A DNA stretch of 64,000 nt from Leclercia adecarboxylata (GCA_901472455.1 LR590464.1:3658001-3722000), one strand, 5' to 3'; positions 8,560-18,650 are shown, counted from the first letter of the stretch. Notes: generated by a model not told the origin, from the letters alone. A program made the numbers and translations.

Positions 8560-10412
8560 TTAAACCTCGTCCACGGAGTGGCCTTTCAGCGCGGTACGGA
8601 CTGACTGATCCATACGGCGAGCGGCGAACTCCTGGGTTTGTTTATCAACGTTTTTAATGGCTTGTTCTATAGCGTCAGCGTCATTGCCTTCTGCGACCGC
8701 GCCCAGTTGCGCGACGGCATCGTCAATGGCCTGACGTTCAGCGGCGCTTAGCAGCGCGGCATCAGCAGTGAGTGCGCTATTCAGGCTTTCCAGCACGCGT
8801 GCGGCTTCGACTTTCTGTTCGGCCAGCATACGCGCCTTCACATCCTGCTCGGCGTAGCTCATTGAGTCCTGAATCATGGTGGCGATTTCGCCATCGGTCA
8901 GACCGTAGGACGGCTTCACCTGAATGGAGGATTCGACACCGGTCGATTTTTCCATCGCCGTGACGCTCAGCAGGCCGTCGGCATCCACCTGGAAGGTCAC
9001 GCGGATATGCGCCCCACCCGCAGGAAGCGCCGGAATGCCGCGCAGCGCAAAACGCGCCAGTGAACGACAGTCCTGGACCAGCTCGCGCTCGCCCTGCAAC
9101 ACGTGGATCGACATCGCCGTCTGGCCGTCTTTAAAGGTGGTGAACTCCTGTGCGCGCGCCACCGGAATGGTGGTGTTACGCGGGATCACTTTCTCCACCA
9201 GACCACCCATGGTTTCTAAACCAAGGGACAGCGGGATCACGTCCAGCAGCAGCATTTCGCTGTCCGGCTTGTTGCCGACCAGGATATCAGCCTGGATTGC
9301 GGCGCCTACGGCAACCACTTTGTCCGGGTCGATGGAGGTAAGCGGCGTGCGGCCAAAGAATTCGCCCACACGCTCGCGCACCAGCGGCACGCGGGTCGAA
9401 CCGCCGACCATAACCACGTCCAGCACCTCTTCTGCCTCGACGCCCGCATCTTTCAGCGCGCGACGGCAGGCCAGCAGAGTGCGTTTCACCAGCGGGGCAA
9501 TCAGATCGCTGAACTGGTCGCGGGTAATTTCACCCTGCCAGCCAGCAACATTTACGGTAACCGTCTGCGCATCGCTCAGCGCAATTTTGGCGTCGATCGC
9601 CGCATCCAGCAGTTCACGCTGTACGCGCGCATCGCTGCGATCGGTAATCCCCGCCTGCTCGCGAATGTAGTCCGCCAGCAGGTGGTCGAAGTCATCCCCA
9701 CCCAGCGCGGAATCCCCGCCGGTGGCCAGCACTTCAAACACGCCGCGGCTCAGGCGCAGGATAGAGATATCAAAGGTGCCGCCGCCGAGATCGTAAACCG
9801 CAATCACCCCTTCCTGACCGGAGTCGAGGCCGTAGGCAATGGCAGCAGCGGTCGGCTCATTGAGCAGGCGCAGCACGTGGAGGCCCGCCAGACGCGCCGC
9901 GTCTTTGGTGCCCTGACGCTGAGCGTCATCGAAATAGGCCGGAACGGTGATCACTACGCCATCCAGCTCACCTTCCAGCGTCGCGGTCGCGCGGGCGGCC
10001 AGCGCCTTGAGGATATCGGCGGAAACACGGATCGGATTTAACAGACCGGCGGTGGTGGCGATCATCGGCAGGCCGTTTTCACTGGCCTGCAGCTGATACG
10101 GCAGATGCGGGTAACGGCTCTGGATGTCAGCCAGCGAGCGGCCCATCATGCGTTTTTACCGAACTGATGGTGTTGGCCGGATCTTGTGCCGCGTTGGCAC
10201 GGGCGTCATAGCCAACGCTGTGGCCCTGGGGCTGATAGTGGACCACAGATGGCAGCAGGTGTTGGCCGTGCGCATCCGCCAGCGTCTCAGCCTGGCCGCT
10301 GCGTACGGTCGCTACCAGCGAGTTGGTGGTGGCCTAAGTCGATGCCTACCGCCAGACGACGCTGGTGCGGCGCGGCACTTAAGCCCGGCTCACTAATTTG
10401 TAATAAGGCCAT
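8560..10412 (-). CDS. hscA: Hsp70-class chaperone HscA
   Basis: HscA uses ATP to help release Fe-S clusters from IscU, guided by HscB. The N-terminal ATPase domain carries [14 protein letters not shown] and the C-terminal part is the substrate-binding domain that recognises the LPPVK motif of IscU. Two extra bases, in the T run 10153-10157 and near 10330-10332 just after VGIDLG, split the first 90 codons. With both removed the protein has 616 residues, exactly the E. coli length. ATG at 10412 begins [10 protein letters not shown]. It is in the isc operon between hscB and fdx. Confidence 0.93.
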
Positions 10413-10426
10413 AATTGCTTCCGAAA

Positions 10427-10943
10427 TTAAAAATCGAGCAGCTTTTCTTCGAGTTGTTCAGCACTGCTTCGCAGTTTATCGAGAAAACGCAGCTTGCGCA
10501 CAGTGTCGGCCGCTACGTCCCACGTCTCGTTATTCAATTGGTCAACCATCTGCTGATGGCGGGTATCGAACATGCCTTTAACGCGCGTAATAAAGCGCTC
10601 AAGACGGGCTTCGTCTTTCGCCTGTTCGATCTCATCCAGCTCTTCGCGCAGTTCCAGCTGTTCCATCAGGAAGGCGGTGTCGCGAACGGTGTGTTGCTCA
10701 CTGGCGAGATCAAAACCGTGGCGCGAGAGCAGATATTCTGCCCGGCTTCAGCGGATTGCGCAGGGTTTGCCACGCCTGATTGATGGTCGCAGAGTGCTGC
10801 ACCGCCGCCAGTTGTTCCGCCTGCGTGCCGCTGGCGAATTTATCCGGATGATACTGACGTTGCAGATCCTGGAAACGGGCCGCCAGCGCCTGAGTATCAA
10901 TTTCATACCCGGCTGGTAACCCAAAGAGGGTGAAGTAATCCAT
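10427..10943 (-). CDS. hscB: J-domain co-chaperone HscB
   Basis: HscB brings IscU to HscA and stimulates the ATPase. The N-terminal J domain has the HPD motif (YHPDKF, about residues 31-36), and the C-terminal three-helix domain ([16 protein letters not shown] at the end) binds IscU. One extra C at about 10741-10746 shifts the frame after LRNPLK. The corrected protein has 171 residues, as in E. coli. Confidence 0.92.
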
Positions 10944-11020
10944 AACAATCTCAGGGTTAGCTGATTAAAGCAAACCCCACACACAGCCTGGCTGCGGTGG
11001 GGTTAGCAGGTGATACGCAA

Positions 11021-11344
11021 TTAAACGTGGAAGCTTTCGCCGCAGCCGCACTCGTCTTTAACGTTCGGGTTAGTGAATTTAAACCCTTCGTTCAGGCCTT
11101 CTTTTACAAAGTCCAGCTGAGTGCCATTCAGGAACTGCAGGCTTTTACCATCGACCACTACCTTCACGCCTTTGTCTTCGAATACGGTATCGTCCACCGC
11201 AGGTTCGTCAACAAATTCCAGTACATACGCCATACCGGAACAGCCGGAGGTGCGTACACCCAGTCGCAGGCCGAAGCCTTTGCCACGGTTTGCCAGGAAG
11301 GAGCTTACTCGCGCGGCAGCGCTGTCGCTAAGGGTAATCGACAT
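11021..11344 (-). CDS. iscA: Fe-S carrier protein IscA
   Basis: An A-type carrier that receives clusters or iron and passes them to [4Fe-4S] apoproteins. Its 107 residues equal the E. coli length. The three conserved cysteines are Cys35, Cys99 and Cys101 (the last two in ECGCGESF). The gene lies 15 bp after iscU in the operon, and a 77-bp gap separates it from hscB. Confidence 0.95.
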   Translation of the reverse strand: MSITLSDSAAARVSSFLANRGKGFGLRLGVRTSGCSGMAYVLEFVDEPAVDDTVFEDKGVKVVVDGKSLQFLNGTQLDFVKEGLNEGFKFTNPNVKDECGCGESFHV

Positions 11345-11359
11345 AACAACCTCAACTAA

Positions 11360-11746
11360 TTATTTTGCGTCACGTTTGCTTTTGTAATCCGCAATTGCGG
11401 CTTTAATCGCATCTTCCGCCAGGATAGAGCAGTGAATTTTCACCGGCGGCAGTTCGAGTTCGTCAGCAATATCGGTATTTTTAATTGCCTGCGCTTCGTC
11501 CAGAGATTTACCCTTCACCCACTCGGTGACCAGGGAGCTGGAGGCGATTGCGGAACCGCAACCGTAGGTCTTGAAGCGCGCGTCTTCAATGATACCTTCA
11601 TTGTTGACTTTAATCTGCAACTTCATCACGTCGCCACAGGCCGGTGCACCCACCATGCCGCTGCCTACGCTGTCGTCGCTGTTGTCGAAAGAACCCACGT
11701 TACGTGGATTCTCGTAATGATCGATAACTTTTTCGCTGTATGCCAT
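11360..11746 (-). CDS. iscU: Fe-S cluster scaffold IscU
   Basis: IscU is the scaffold on which clusters are built from iron and IscS-derived sulfur. The 128-residue protein has the ligands Cys37, Cys63 and Cys106, and the HscA-recognition motif LPPVK at 99-103. The frame is complete. A strong ribosome site (AGGAG) precedes the ATG, and the gene follows iscS by 23 bp. Confidence 0.96.
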   Translation of the reverse strand: MAYSEKVIDHYENPRNVGSFDNSDDSVGSGMVGAPACGDVMKLQIKVNNEGIIEDARFKTYGCGSAIASSSLVTEWVKGKSLDEAQAIKNTDIADELELPPVKIHCSILAEDAIKAAIADYKSKRDAK

Positions 11747-11769
11747 GTTGAATTCTCCTTACAAACCGA

Positions 11770-12984
11770 TTAGTGATGTGACCATTCAATGCTGTTCAGA
11801 TCCACGCCTTCTTTGAACATTTCCCACAGTGGAGAAAGGTCACGCAGACGGCCAATGGAGTTGCGAACCAGTTTGATGGTGTAGTCAATCTCTTCATCGG
11901 TAGTAAAACGACCTAAAGAGAAACGGATAGAGCTGTGTGCCAGTTCGTCGGTCATGCCCAGTGCGCGCAGCACGTAGGACGGCTCGAGGCTTGCGGAAGT
12001 ACACGCAGAACCGGAAGAGACGGCCAGATCTTTCAGGGCCATGATCAGCGACTCGCCTTCAACATAGTTGAAGCTGACGTTCAGAATGTTCGGTGCGCCC
12101 TGCTCGAGATCGCCGTTCAGGTAGACCTCTTCCATATCTTTCACCCCTTCCCACAGACGGTTGCGCAGCGTACGCAGGCGCGCCATCTCGGTTTCCATCT
12201 CTTCTTTGGCGATACGGTAGGCTTCACCCATACCCACGATCTGGTGAACAGGCAGCGTACCGGAACGCATACCGCGCTCGTGACCGCCGCCGTGCATCTG
12301 GGATTCGATACGGATACGTGGCTTACGACGCACATACAGCGCGCCAATGCCTTTCGGGCCATAGATTTTGTGGCCGGAGAAGGACATCAGGTCTACTTTC
12401 AGCTGGCTCAGGTCGATAGGCAGTTTGCCCACGCTCTGGGTCGCATCAACGTGGTAGATGATACCGCGTGCACGGCACAGCTCGCCGATAGTGGCGATAT
12501 CCTGCACCACGCCGATTTCGTTGTTAACGTGCATGATGGAGACCAGAATGGTGTCATCACGCATTGCCGCTTCAAGCTCTTTCAGGTCGATGATACCGTT
12601 GCGCTGAGGCGCCAGGTAAGTCACTTCAAACCCTTCACGCTCGAGCTGACGACAGGTGTCCAGCACGGCTTTGTGTTCGGTTTTGCTGGTGATGATGTGC
12701 TTGCCTTTTTTCTGATAGAAATTGGCTGCACCTTTGATCGCCAGGTTATCGGATTCGGTCGCACCGGAGGTGAAAACAATCTCACGCGGGTCAGCGCCAA
12801 CCAGCTCGGCAATCTGATTACGGGCGATATCTACCGCCTCTTCAGCATGCCAGCCAAAACGGTGTGAACGGGAGGCCGGGTTACCAAAGTTTCCGTCCAG
12901 GGTCAGACACTGCATCATTTTCTCGGCAACACGCGGGTCCACCGGCGTGGTTGCGGAGTAATCGAGATAGATAGGTAATTTCAT
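11770..12984 (-). CDS. iscS: Cysteine desulfurase IscS
   Basis: A PLP enzyme that takes sulfur from cysteine and hands it to IscU, TusA, ThiI and others. Its 404 residues equal the E. coli length. Lys206 ([10 protein letters not shown]) binds PLP, and the persulfide-forming cysteine lies in [10 protein letters not shown] (about 328). The frame is complete. It is the second gene of the isc operon, and a 182-bp structured gap separates it from iscR. Confidence 0.97.
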   Translation of the reverse strand: MKLPIYLDYSATTPVDPRVAEKMMQCLTLDGNFGNPASRSHRFGWHAEEAVDIARNQIAELVGADPREIVFTSGATESDNLAIKGAANFYQKKGKHIITSKTEHKAVLDTCRQLEREGFEVTYLAPQRNGIIDLKELEAAMRDDTILVSIMHVNNEIGVVQDIATIGELCRARGIIYHVDATQSVGKLPIDLSQLKVDLMSFSGHKIYGPKGIGALYVRRKPRIRIESQMHGGGHERGMRSGTLPVHQIVGMGEAYRIAKEEMETEMARLRTLRNRLWEGVKDMEEVYLNGDLEQGAPNILNVSFNYVEGESLIMALKDLAVSSGSACTSASLEPSYVLRALGMTDELAHSSIRFSLGRFTTDEEIDYTIKLVRNSIGRLRDLSPLWEMFKEGVDLNSIEWSHH

Positions 12985-13166
12985 TGCTCTTTAAACTCCG
13001 TACATCGCTTCAATGCAAGGAATCAGGCAACCGGCTGGATGTACGACCGAGTACACGGGGCGCGATGCCCCGGCCTGATTCTGAAATCTTATTATTTTTG
13101 CCCTACATAGTTCATGTTGCAGCACGTGCGGCCAACGCAGTTGCTGCACGAAATATAACGGGCAAA
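12985..13166 (-). promoter_or_regulatory. Structured iscR-iscS intercistronic region
   Basis: On the transcribed strand two nested structures can be seen. A 9-bp arm GAATCAGGC (13020-13028) pairs with GCCTGATTC (13073-13081) and encloses a GC-rich hairpin (GGGGC-GCGAT-GCCCC). Nearer iscR, TGCAGCA (13118-13124) pairs with TGCTGCA (13142-13148). In E. coli this gap is where the small RNA RyhB stops iscSUA expression while a 5' structure protects the iscR part of the message. The same role is likely here. Confidence 0.55.
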
Positions 13167-13658
13167 TTAGGCGCGTAATTTGACGTCGATTGCGTCCTGC
13201 GCGCGGGTATTACGATGGGACTCGTGCGAGTGCTGACGACCAGAGACGTCCAGTACTTCCTGGTTGTTAACCAGTTCACCAATGGTGATGTTATTCAGGA
13301 AGCCGGTCAGACGGTCGCTCAGATCGCGCCACAGCGCGTGAGTCAGGCATTTATCGCCGCCCTGACAGCCGCCTTTACCCTGGCAACGGGTCGCGTCAAC
13401 GGATTCGTCAACCGCGCTAATGACTTCGCCAACGGCAATACTGCCCGCGTCTTTACCTAACAGATATCCGCCGCCAGGACCGCGAACGCTGGAAACCAGG
13501 CCGTTTTTACGCAGTCGGGAGAAAAGCTGTTCCAGATAAGAGAGGGAGATTCCCTGACGTTCAGAAATATCAGCCAATGGAACCGGGCCCGATTCGGAGT
13601 TGAGCGCAACGTCCAGCATCGCGGTCACGGCATAACGCCCTTTAGATGTCAGTCTCAT
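13167..13658 (-). CDS. iscR: Fe-S cluster-sensing regulator IscR
   Basis: An Rrf2-family regulator that represses the isc operon when it carries a [2Fe-2S] cluster and controls other genes in its apo form. The winged HTH lies in residues 1-65, and the cluster ligands Cys92, Cys98, Cys104 and His107 are all present. The protein has 163 residues, against 162 in E. coli. It is the first gene of the isc operon, and two IscR boxes lie 80-130 bp upstream of its ATG. Confidence 0.96.
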   Translation of the reverse strand: MRLTSKGRYAVTAMLDVALNSESGPVPLADISERQGISLSYLEQLFSRLRKNGLVSSVRGPGGGYLLGKDAGSIAVGEVISAVDESVDATRCQGKGGCQGGDKCLTHALWRDLSDRLTGFLNNITIGELVNNQEVLDVSGRQHSHESHRNTRAQDAIDVKLRA

Positions 13659-13740
13659 GTCTTACTTAACCTCAAACTCGCCCCTGCCCGGGGATTTTTA
13701 TTGTAAAGTGGGGGTATTGCATAGCAGGGCCAAGTCTGAC

Positions 13741-13790
13741 ATTCCCGACTAATTTGGTCAACTATTTACTTGACTGTTTTAGTCAGGTAT
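13741..13790 (-). promoter_or_regulatory. Two adjacent type 1 IscR sites before iscR
   Basis: Two 25-bp segments, 13741-13765 and 13766-13790, each match the type 1 IscR dyad: inverted GACT..AGTC or GACC..AGTC cores within ATA-CYTGACT-like arms. They lie end to end upstream of the iscR promoter region, as in E. coli, where holo-IscR binding there gives autorepression. Confidence 0.85.
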
Positions 13791-13816
13791 TTAACCTTCT
13801 GTGCGCTCATCAGTTT

Positions 13817-13847
13817 TTGCCGGGTAACGCTTCGCTTACCCGGTCAA
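13817..13847. repeat. REP-type palindrome between iscR and trmJ
   Basis: TTGCCGGGTAACG and CGCTTACCCGGTCAA form an imperfect stem over a TTCG loop, the typical REP core. It lies downstream of trmJ and upstream of the IscR sites, and may insulate the isc operon or end trmJ transcription. Confidence 0.7.
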
Positions 13848-13892
13848 ACGATCCGTTGGCCCGAACAAACGCAGCGCCGCCGGACATCAGCC

Positions 13893-14621
13893 TTACTCTT
13901 TATTCTTTTGCTCAATCGACGCCAGAATACCGCGCAGGATGTTCAGCTCCTGGCTTTCCGGGCGAGCACGGGTAAAGAGGCGGCGCAGTCGGTTCATCAC
14001 CTGCCCTGGATGGCCAGCGCGAATAAAGCCGGTGGCGAGCAGGGTCTGCTCCAGATGACCATAGAAACGCTCCAGATCGTCCACCAGCGGGTACGGCGTC
14101 TCTTCCGGTGCGGCGTAGGTCTCGTTTTCCTGGGTGGCCAGCCACGCCATCCGCACTTCGTAGGCGATCACCTGCACGGCCATCGCCAGGTTCAGCGAGC
14201 TGTACTCCGGGTTAGCGGCAATGGCGACATGATAATGACACTTCTGCAGCTCATCGTTAGTCAGGCCCACGCGCTCACGGCCAAACACCAGCGCCACCGG
14301 CGCATGCTGACCTTCGGCAATGCTTTTCAGGCCGCATTCACGCGGATCGAGCATCGGCCACGGCAGGGTGCGCGAACGCGCGCTGGTGCCGACCACCAGG
14401 CTACAGCCAGCTAAAGCTTCATCGAGGGTATCGACAATTTGCGCATTGCCAATGACGTCACTGGCGCCCGCGGCGAGCGCGATGGCTTGTGAGTCAGGTT
14501 TGACCAGCGGGTTAACCAGCCAGAGATTGGTTAAGCCCATGGTTTTCATAGCACGGGCCACGGAGCCCATATTGCCGGTATGCGATGTTTCGACCAGCAC
14601 GATTCGGATATTTTGCAGCAT
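13893..14621 (-). CDS. trmJ: tRNA (cytidine/uridine-2'-O-)-methyltransferase TrmJ
   Basis: TrmJ 2'-O-methylates position 32 of certain tRNAs using S-adenosylmethionine. It is a SPOUT protein: the trefoil-knot SAM site shows as [17 protein letters not shown] and [14 protein letters not shown]. Its 242 residues are slightly fewer than the E. coli length. It starts divergently from suhB and ends upstream of iscR on the same strand, separated by a REP palindrome. The frame is complete. Confidence 0.93.
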   Translation of the reverse strand: MLQNIRIVLVETSHTGNMGSVARAMKTMGLTNLWLVNPLVKPDSQAIALAAGASDVIGNAQIVDTLDEALAGCSLVVGTSARSRTLPWPMLDPRECGLKSIAEGQHAPVALVFGRERVGLTNDELQKCHYHVAIAANPEYSSLNLAMAVQVIAYEVRMAWLATQENETYAAPEETPYPLVDDLERFYGHLEQTLLATGFIRAGHPGQVMNRLRRLFTRARPESQELNILRGILASIEQKNKE

Positions 14622-14668
14622 AGTTTTTCTGAGATATGAACAATATTTGGTGATGTTATCATAAACGA

Positions 14669-14697
14669 GAGACAGAATCCGATCCCGCTGCTATACT
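14669..14697 (+). promoter_or_regulatory. Putative sigma-70 promoter of suhB
   Basis: GAGACA (14669-14674) and TATACT (14692-14697) are 17 bp apart, and the ATG follows 50 bp later. The -10 is strong and the -35 has four matches. Confidence 0.5.
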
Positions 14698-14747
14698 CTG
14701 CGCCGTTTTCGTATCCCCCGTTCTTTAACATCCAGTGAGAGTAACCG

Positions 14748-15554
14748 ATGCAACATCCTATGTTGACCATCGCCGTGCGCGCAGCGCGCAAGGCGGGTAA
14801 TGTAATTGCCAAACACTACGAAACTCCAGATTCCGTAGAAACCAGCCAGAAAGGCAGCAATGATTTTGTGACCAACGTCGATAAAGCCGCAGAAGCGATG
14901 ATTATCGAAACCATTCGCAAATCTTACCCGCAGCACACCATCATCACCGAAGAAAGCGGTGAGCATGCAGGCGAAGATCAGGATGTTCAATGGGTTATTG
15001 ATCCACTGGATGGCACCACCAACTTCGTTAAACGTCTGCCACACTTCTCTGTTTCTATCGCCGTACGCATCAAAGGCCGTACTGAAGTCGCAGTGGTTTA
15101 CGATCCAATGCGTAACGAACTCTTCACCGCGACCCGTGGTCAGGGCGCACAGCTGAACGGCTACCGTCTGCGCGGCACCAACGCTCGCGATCTTGATGGC
15201 ACCATCCTGGCGACCGGTTTCCCGTTCAAAGCCAAACAGCACGCACCTGCTTACATGAAAATTCTGGGCAAACTGTTTACCGAGTGCGCTGACTTCCGTC
15301 GCTCCGGTTCCGCTGCGCTGGACCTGGCCTACGTTGCCGCTGGCCGCGTTGATGGTTACTTTGAAATTGGCCTGAAACCATGGGACTTCGCTGCTGGCGA
15401 ACTGATCGCCCGTGAAGCAGGTGCCCTGGTGTGTGATTTCACTGGCGGCCACAACTACATGCTGTCCGGCAACATTGTTGCAGGTAACCCACGCGTTGTG
15501 AAAGCGATGCTGGCGAACATGCGTGACGAACTGAGTGAAGCGCTGAAGCGTTAA
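14748..15554 (+). CDS. suhB: Inositol-1-monophosphatase SuhB
   Basis: SuhB hydrolyses inositol phosphate in vitro. In enterobacteria it also joins the NusA-NusB-NusG antitermination complex that matures ribosomal RNA. The 268-residue protein has the metal-binding motifs EES (68-70) and WVIDPLDGTTNF (82-93), and the C-terminal WDFAAGELIAREAG. The frame is complete. A single-gene unit with its own promoter is likely, because trmJ is divergent and a hairpin follows. Confidence 0.95.
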   Translation: MQHPMLTIAVRAARKAGNVIAKHYETPDSVETSQKGSNDFVTNVDKAAEAMIIETIRKSYPQHTIITEESGEHAGEDQDVQWVIDPLDGTTNFVKRLPHFSVSIAVRIKGRTEVAVVYDPMRNELFTATRGQGAQLNGYRLRGTNARDLDGTILATGFPFKAKQHAPAYMKILGKLFTECADFRRSGSAALDLAYVAAGRVDGYFEIGLKPWDFAAGELIAREAGALVCDFTGGHNYMLSGNIVAGNPRVVKAMLANMRDELSEALKR

Positions 15555-15570
15555 TTCCTGTTTGTCTTGC

Positions 15571-15650
15571 CCGGATGGCGCGCAGCGATTCGGGCCTACG
15601 CCCTCCCCTCTTAACGTGGAAGGGGGCAATGTGAGGGCATCAGCCCTCAC
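15571..15650. repeat. REP fragment and stem-loop after suhB
   Basis: GCCCGGATGGCGCGCAGCGA resembles one arm of a REP unit. It is followed by a perfect stem, GTGAGGGC (15631-15638) with GCCCTCAC (15643-15650). The convergent position between suhB and the next leftward gene suggests a shared end of transcription. Confidence 0.55.
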
Positions 15651-15654
15651 CTCA

Positions 15655-16620
15655 TTAAAACGGCCGCATCCCTCTGCCCACCGGCACCGCACTGATCCAC
15701 ATCATCACCGCCGCGACCAGCAACACCACCCCACCGGCTAAGGCCAGCGTAGTCCACCCAATCTGACGCCACAGTACCGGCGCTTTATTGCCGCTGAGTC
15801 TGACCGCCAGTTGACGAAAACCGTGTACCAGCAACGCCAGAGAAGAGATCGTCAGCCCCGTTCCCGCCGCCATCGCCAGCGCCGAGGCCACGCCCCAGCT
15901 GAACACGCCAATCACTTTACTGAACAACAGCACCATAATCGCCCCGGAGCAGGGCCGCATGCCCATCGACAGAACGATCATCGTCCGTGCACGCCAGTCG
16001 TTAGCGCGCTGGATCTGCGTCGGACCGGGCAGATGTTGATGGCCGCAGCCGCAGTGTGCGTCATGGACATGATGCGGCGTAAACGCTTTGAAGGTGGGTT
16101 TACGCAGCAAGATGCGCAGCTTTTTTAACGCCCGCCAGCAGAGCATCAGCCCCAGCACGCCCACCAGGGCATAGCTCCCCTTCTCCAGCCAGAAGCTGCT
16201 CATATGCAGATCCCGCGCCGGAAGCTGCAGCAGCGTTAACACGCCCACGACCAACGCGATCGCCACGCCCCCCTGTAATAAAGAGGAGACCAGGGTTATG
16301 CCAATACTCGATTTCAGTTTTGAAGGATGAGTGGCAAGCCAGGTGGTAATGACGATTTTCCCATGGCCCGGTCCCAGGGCGTGCAGCACGCCGTATAAAA
16401 AGCTGAAAATCAGCAGCGACCCGCCCGCCGCCGTCGGATTGTCGGCCACCGCTTTCAGCAAGCCGCTCATCTGCTGATTGACGTCCCGCTGCCAGAGAAT
16501 GCTCTGCCGCATCACCTGCGGCCACGCCTGCCATAACCAGACGGCCCCTGATACCGCTGCCACCAGAAACAGTGCCAGCGGCCAGAGATCCCACATGCGG
16601 CGCGCGCGAACTACTGACAT
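15655..16620 (-). CDS. NicO-family metal permease, ZevB-like
   Basis: An inner-membrane protein of 321 residues related to RcnA and other NiCoT/NicO transporters. Conserved metal-site segments are HALGPGHGKIVI (about residue 83) and SMGMRPCSGAI, with a His/Cys-rich loop HHVHDAHCGCGHQH between membrane segments. About six hydrophobic stretches are visible. Its start lies inside the end of the upstream DUF1007-like gene (10-bp overlap). That pairing is the arrangement of the ZevAB zinc uptake system of Haemophilus influenzae. Zinc, nickel or cobalt is possible. E. coli K-12 has yfhR, not this pair, between suhB and csiE. Confidence 0.8.
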   Translation of the reverse strand: MSVVRARRMWDLWPLALFLVAAVSGAVWLWQAWPQVMRQSILWQRDVNQQMSGLLKAVADNPTAAGGSLLIFSFLYGVLHALGPGHGKIVITTWLATHPSKLKSSIGITLVSSLLQGGVAIALVVGVLTLLQLPARDLHMSSFWLEKGSYALVGVLGLMLCWRALKKLRILLRKPTFKAFTPHHVHDAHCGCGHQHLPGPTQIQRANDWRARTMIVLSMGMRPCSGAIMVLLFSKVIGVFSWGVASALAMAAGTGLTISSLALLVHGFRQLAVRLSGNKAPVLWRQIGWTTLALAGGVVLLVAAVMMWISAVPVGRGMRPF

Positions 16621-17249
16621 TGCAACCTCACCGTCTGGGCAAACTGTTTACCAAGATCCATGTCTTCCGGCGGGGCATCGTCTTTATCCAGTGAACTGGC
16701 AAAGTTGAGCGTCTCATCGCTCGGCTCCGGGGTCTCCACGCTGACGGAACAGCTTTTTTGCACGGCCTCCGGCAGGGTCACATCGTCATCCTCGGCGTAG
16801 CTCATGTCGACGTAGTAGGAGGGGTCGAAGGTAGAGAAGGTGTATTTTTGCCCGGCCAGCGGCTGAGGCTCCGCCAGCGGCAAAATAAAGGTCAGTACCG
16901 CCTGATGCTCATGACGGGTCATACCATACTGGGTGGGCCGGTTGAGGAATTTCACCTTCTCGCCGTTATGCCAGAACTCGGTAAAGTAGTGTTGGCCGAG
17001 CACGTTGGCCATCACCTCTGCCGCCAGCTTTTTCCAGATTTCATCCCCTGGCTTTGCGTTTCCGGCATCGTAAAGCAGATCGGCGGAGGTAAGTTCATCC
17101 ATCGCCCAGCGCATCTTCAGCCCGGTAAGCTGGTTGTCTTTCACCATTATTTGCGTTTTCAGGGTGATAAAGCTGTGAGGGTGCGCGGCGGCAGCAAAAG
17201 ATAAAACCGCTAAAAAAAGCGTTGTTGCGCTGCGTTTAACTATTTGCAT
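16611..17249 (-). CDS. DUF1007-type periplasmic protein, ZevA-like
   Basis: A 212-residue exported protein. The signal peptide (MQIVKRSATTLFLAVLSFAAA) is followed directly by HPHSF, the start of the mature protein in this family and a likely metal-binding end. Conserved stretches include MRWAMDELTSADLLYD and STFDPSYYVDMSY. The paired gene downstream encodes a NicO-type permease overlapping by 10 bp, so the two probably act as one metal uptake system, with this protein as the periplasmic partner. No Zur or Fur box was recognised upstream. Confidence 0.8.
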   Translation of the reverse strand: MQIVKRSATTLFLAVLSFAAAAHPHSFITLKTQIMVKDNQLTGLKMRWAMDELTSADLLYDAGNAKPGDEIWKKLAAEVMANVLGQHYFTEFWHNGEKVKFLNRPTQYGMTRHEHQAVLTFILPLAEPQPLAGQKYTFSTFDPSYYVDMSYAEDDDVTLPEAVQKSCSVSVETPEPSDETLNFASSLDKDDAPPEDMDLGKQFAQTVRLQCQ

Positions 17250-17372
17250 CTCATCCTCACGTCAAAAATTCTGTGATGTTCACCCGCATTCCTGAAGGAA
17301 ATGCCGGCATTGTGCGCTACGGGGTACATCCTTTAGCTATTCTTATCAAACACCCTAACTGGAACCCGACAG

Positions 17373-18650
17373 ATGATGACAACTCTCGAAATGCCATCTG
17401 CACTTTCCAGTTCGCAGCGCCGCTGCCAGGTTCTGTTGATGCTCTATGTGCCAGGATTTCGCGCTACCCTGGAACGCATCGGTGAAATCAATGGTGTCGA
17501 TGATGCCCTCTGCCGGCAGGATATCGACGAGATGCGCATGGAGATCCAGCGCTATCACCAGCTCGACATTGCGACACAGCATGATGGCTGCTACCTGCTT
17601 GAAGGTAGCCACCTGAATCAACGTTTATGCCTGCTGCACTGGTTGCGCCGGGCGTTACGCCTCTGCCCCCACTTCATCGCGCAGCAGTTTACCCCATCTC
17701 TGAAGATCGCGCTAAAACAGCTCGGCATCGCCCGCACTTTATATGACGATACCAATCTACGGGCACTGATTAATTTTTGCTCGCGCCGTCTGCAGCGTCA
17801 GTTCGAATGCCGGGATACGCAGTTTTTGCAGCTCTATCTGCAGTACTGTCTGCTCCAGCACCATCTGGGCCTGAGCCCCGAGTTTTCAGTGGTTCAGCGC
17901 AACTGGACCCAGTCGCGCAATGAATACCTGATGGCGCAGGAGATTGTGCGTCACTGGCAGCGTCGCGTGGCGCAGGTTCCCCACGCCGATGAACAACCCT
18001 TTCTGGCGCTGCTGTTTATGATGCTCCGCACACCCGATCCCCTGCGCGATGCGCACCAGGAAGATGACCGTCTGCGCCGCACGATTGCCCGTATGGTTGC
18101 CCGCTTTCGTGGACAAACCGGGATGCAGTTCAGCGATGAACAAGGGCTGATCGATCAGCTTTATGTTCATATTGCGCAGGCCCTGGACCGCTCGCTGTTT
18201 GGTATCGGCATCGACAACAGCCTGGCTGAGGAGATCCACCGTCTCTATCCCCGTCTGATGCGTACCACCCGGGAGGTACTGTTCGAGCTGGAAGCGGAGT
18301 TTGGCCTGCAGTTCTCTGAGGAGGAGTCGAGCCTGGTGGCGGTGATCTTTGGCGCCTGGCTGATGCAGGAGAGCGATCTGCATGAAAAGCAGGTGGTGTT
18401 ACTGACCGGGGAAGATAAAGCCTGCGAGGAGCTGATTGAACAGCAACTGCGGGAGTTGACCCTGCTGCCGCTGAACATTCGCTATGTGACGTTACAGTCC
18501 TTCCAGAAGGAGGGCGCCCCGCGCGAGGCCGCCCTGGTGGTTACACCCTATACCACCGCCCTGCCCCTGTTCTCGCCGCCGCTCATCCATGCCGTCGAGG
18601 CGTTGAATGCGCAGCAGCAGGAACATATTCGGGCCATGCTGGAATCTTAG
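17373..18650 (+). CDS. csiE: Stationary-phase-inducible protein CsiE
   Basis: CsiE is a 425-residue cytoplasmic protein of unknown biochemical role; in E. coli its gene is induced by carbon starvation through sigma-S and cAMP-CRP. It has PRD-like helical domains as found in PTS-controlled antiterminators (for example LYPRLMRTTREVLFELEAEFGLQFSEEE), but no RNA- or DNA-binding module that I recognise. The frame is intact, one residue shorter than in E. coli. The stop overlaps that of the convergent hcaT by three bases. Confidence 0.88.
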   Translation: MMTTLEMPSALSSSQRRCQVLLMLYVPGFRATLERIGEINGVDDALCRQDIDEMRMEIQRYHQLDIATQHDGCYLLEGSHLNQRLCLLHWLRRALRLCPHFIAQQFTPSLKIALKQLGIARTLYDDTNLRALINFCSRRLQRQFECRDTQFLQLYLQYCLLQHHLGLSPEFSVVQRNWTQSRNEYLMAQEIVRHWQRRVAQVPHADEQPFLALLFMMLRTPDPLRDAHQEDDRLRRTIARMVARFRGQTGMQFSDEQGLIDQLYVHIAQALDRSLFGIGIDNSLAEEIHRLYPRLMRTTREVLFELEAEFGLQFSEEESSLVAVIFGAWLMQESDLHEKQVVLLTGEDKACEELIEQQLRELTLLPLNIRYVTLQSFQKEGAPREAALVVTPYTTALPLFSPPLIHAVEALNAQQQEHIRAMLES

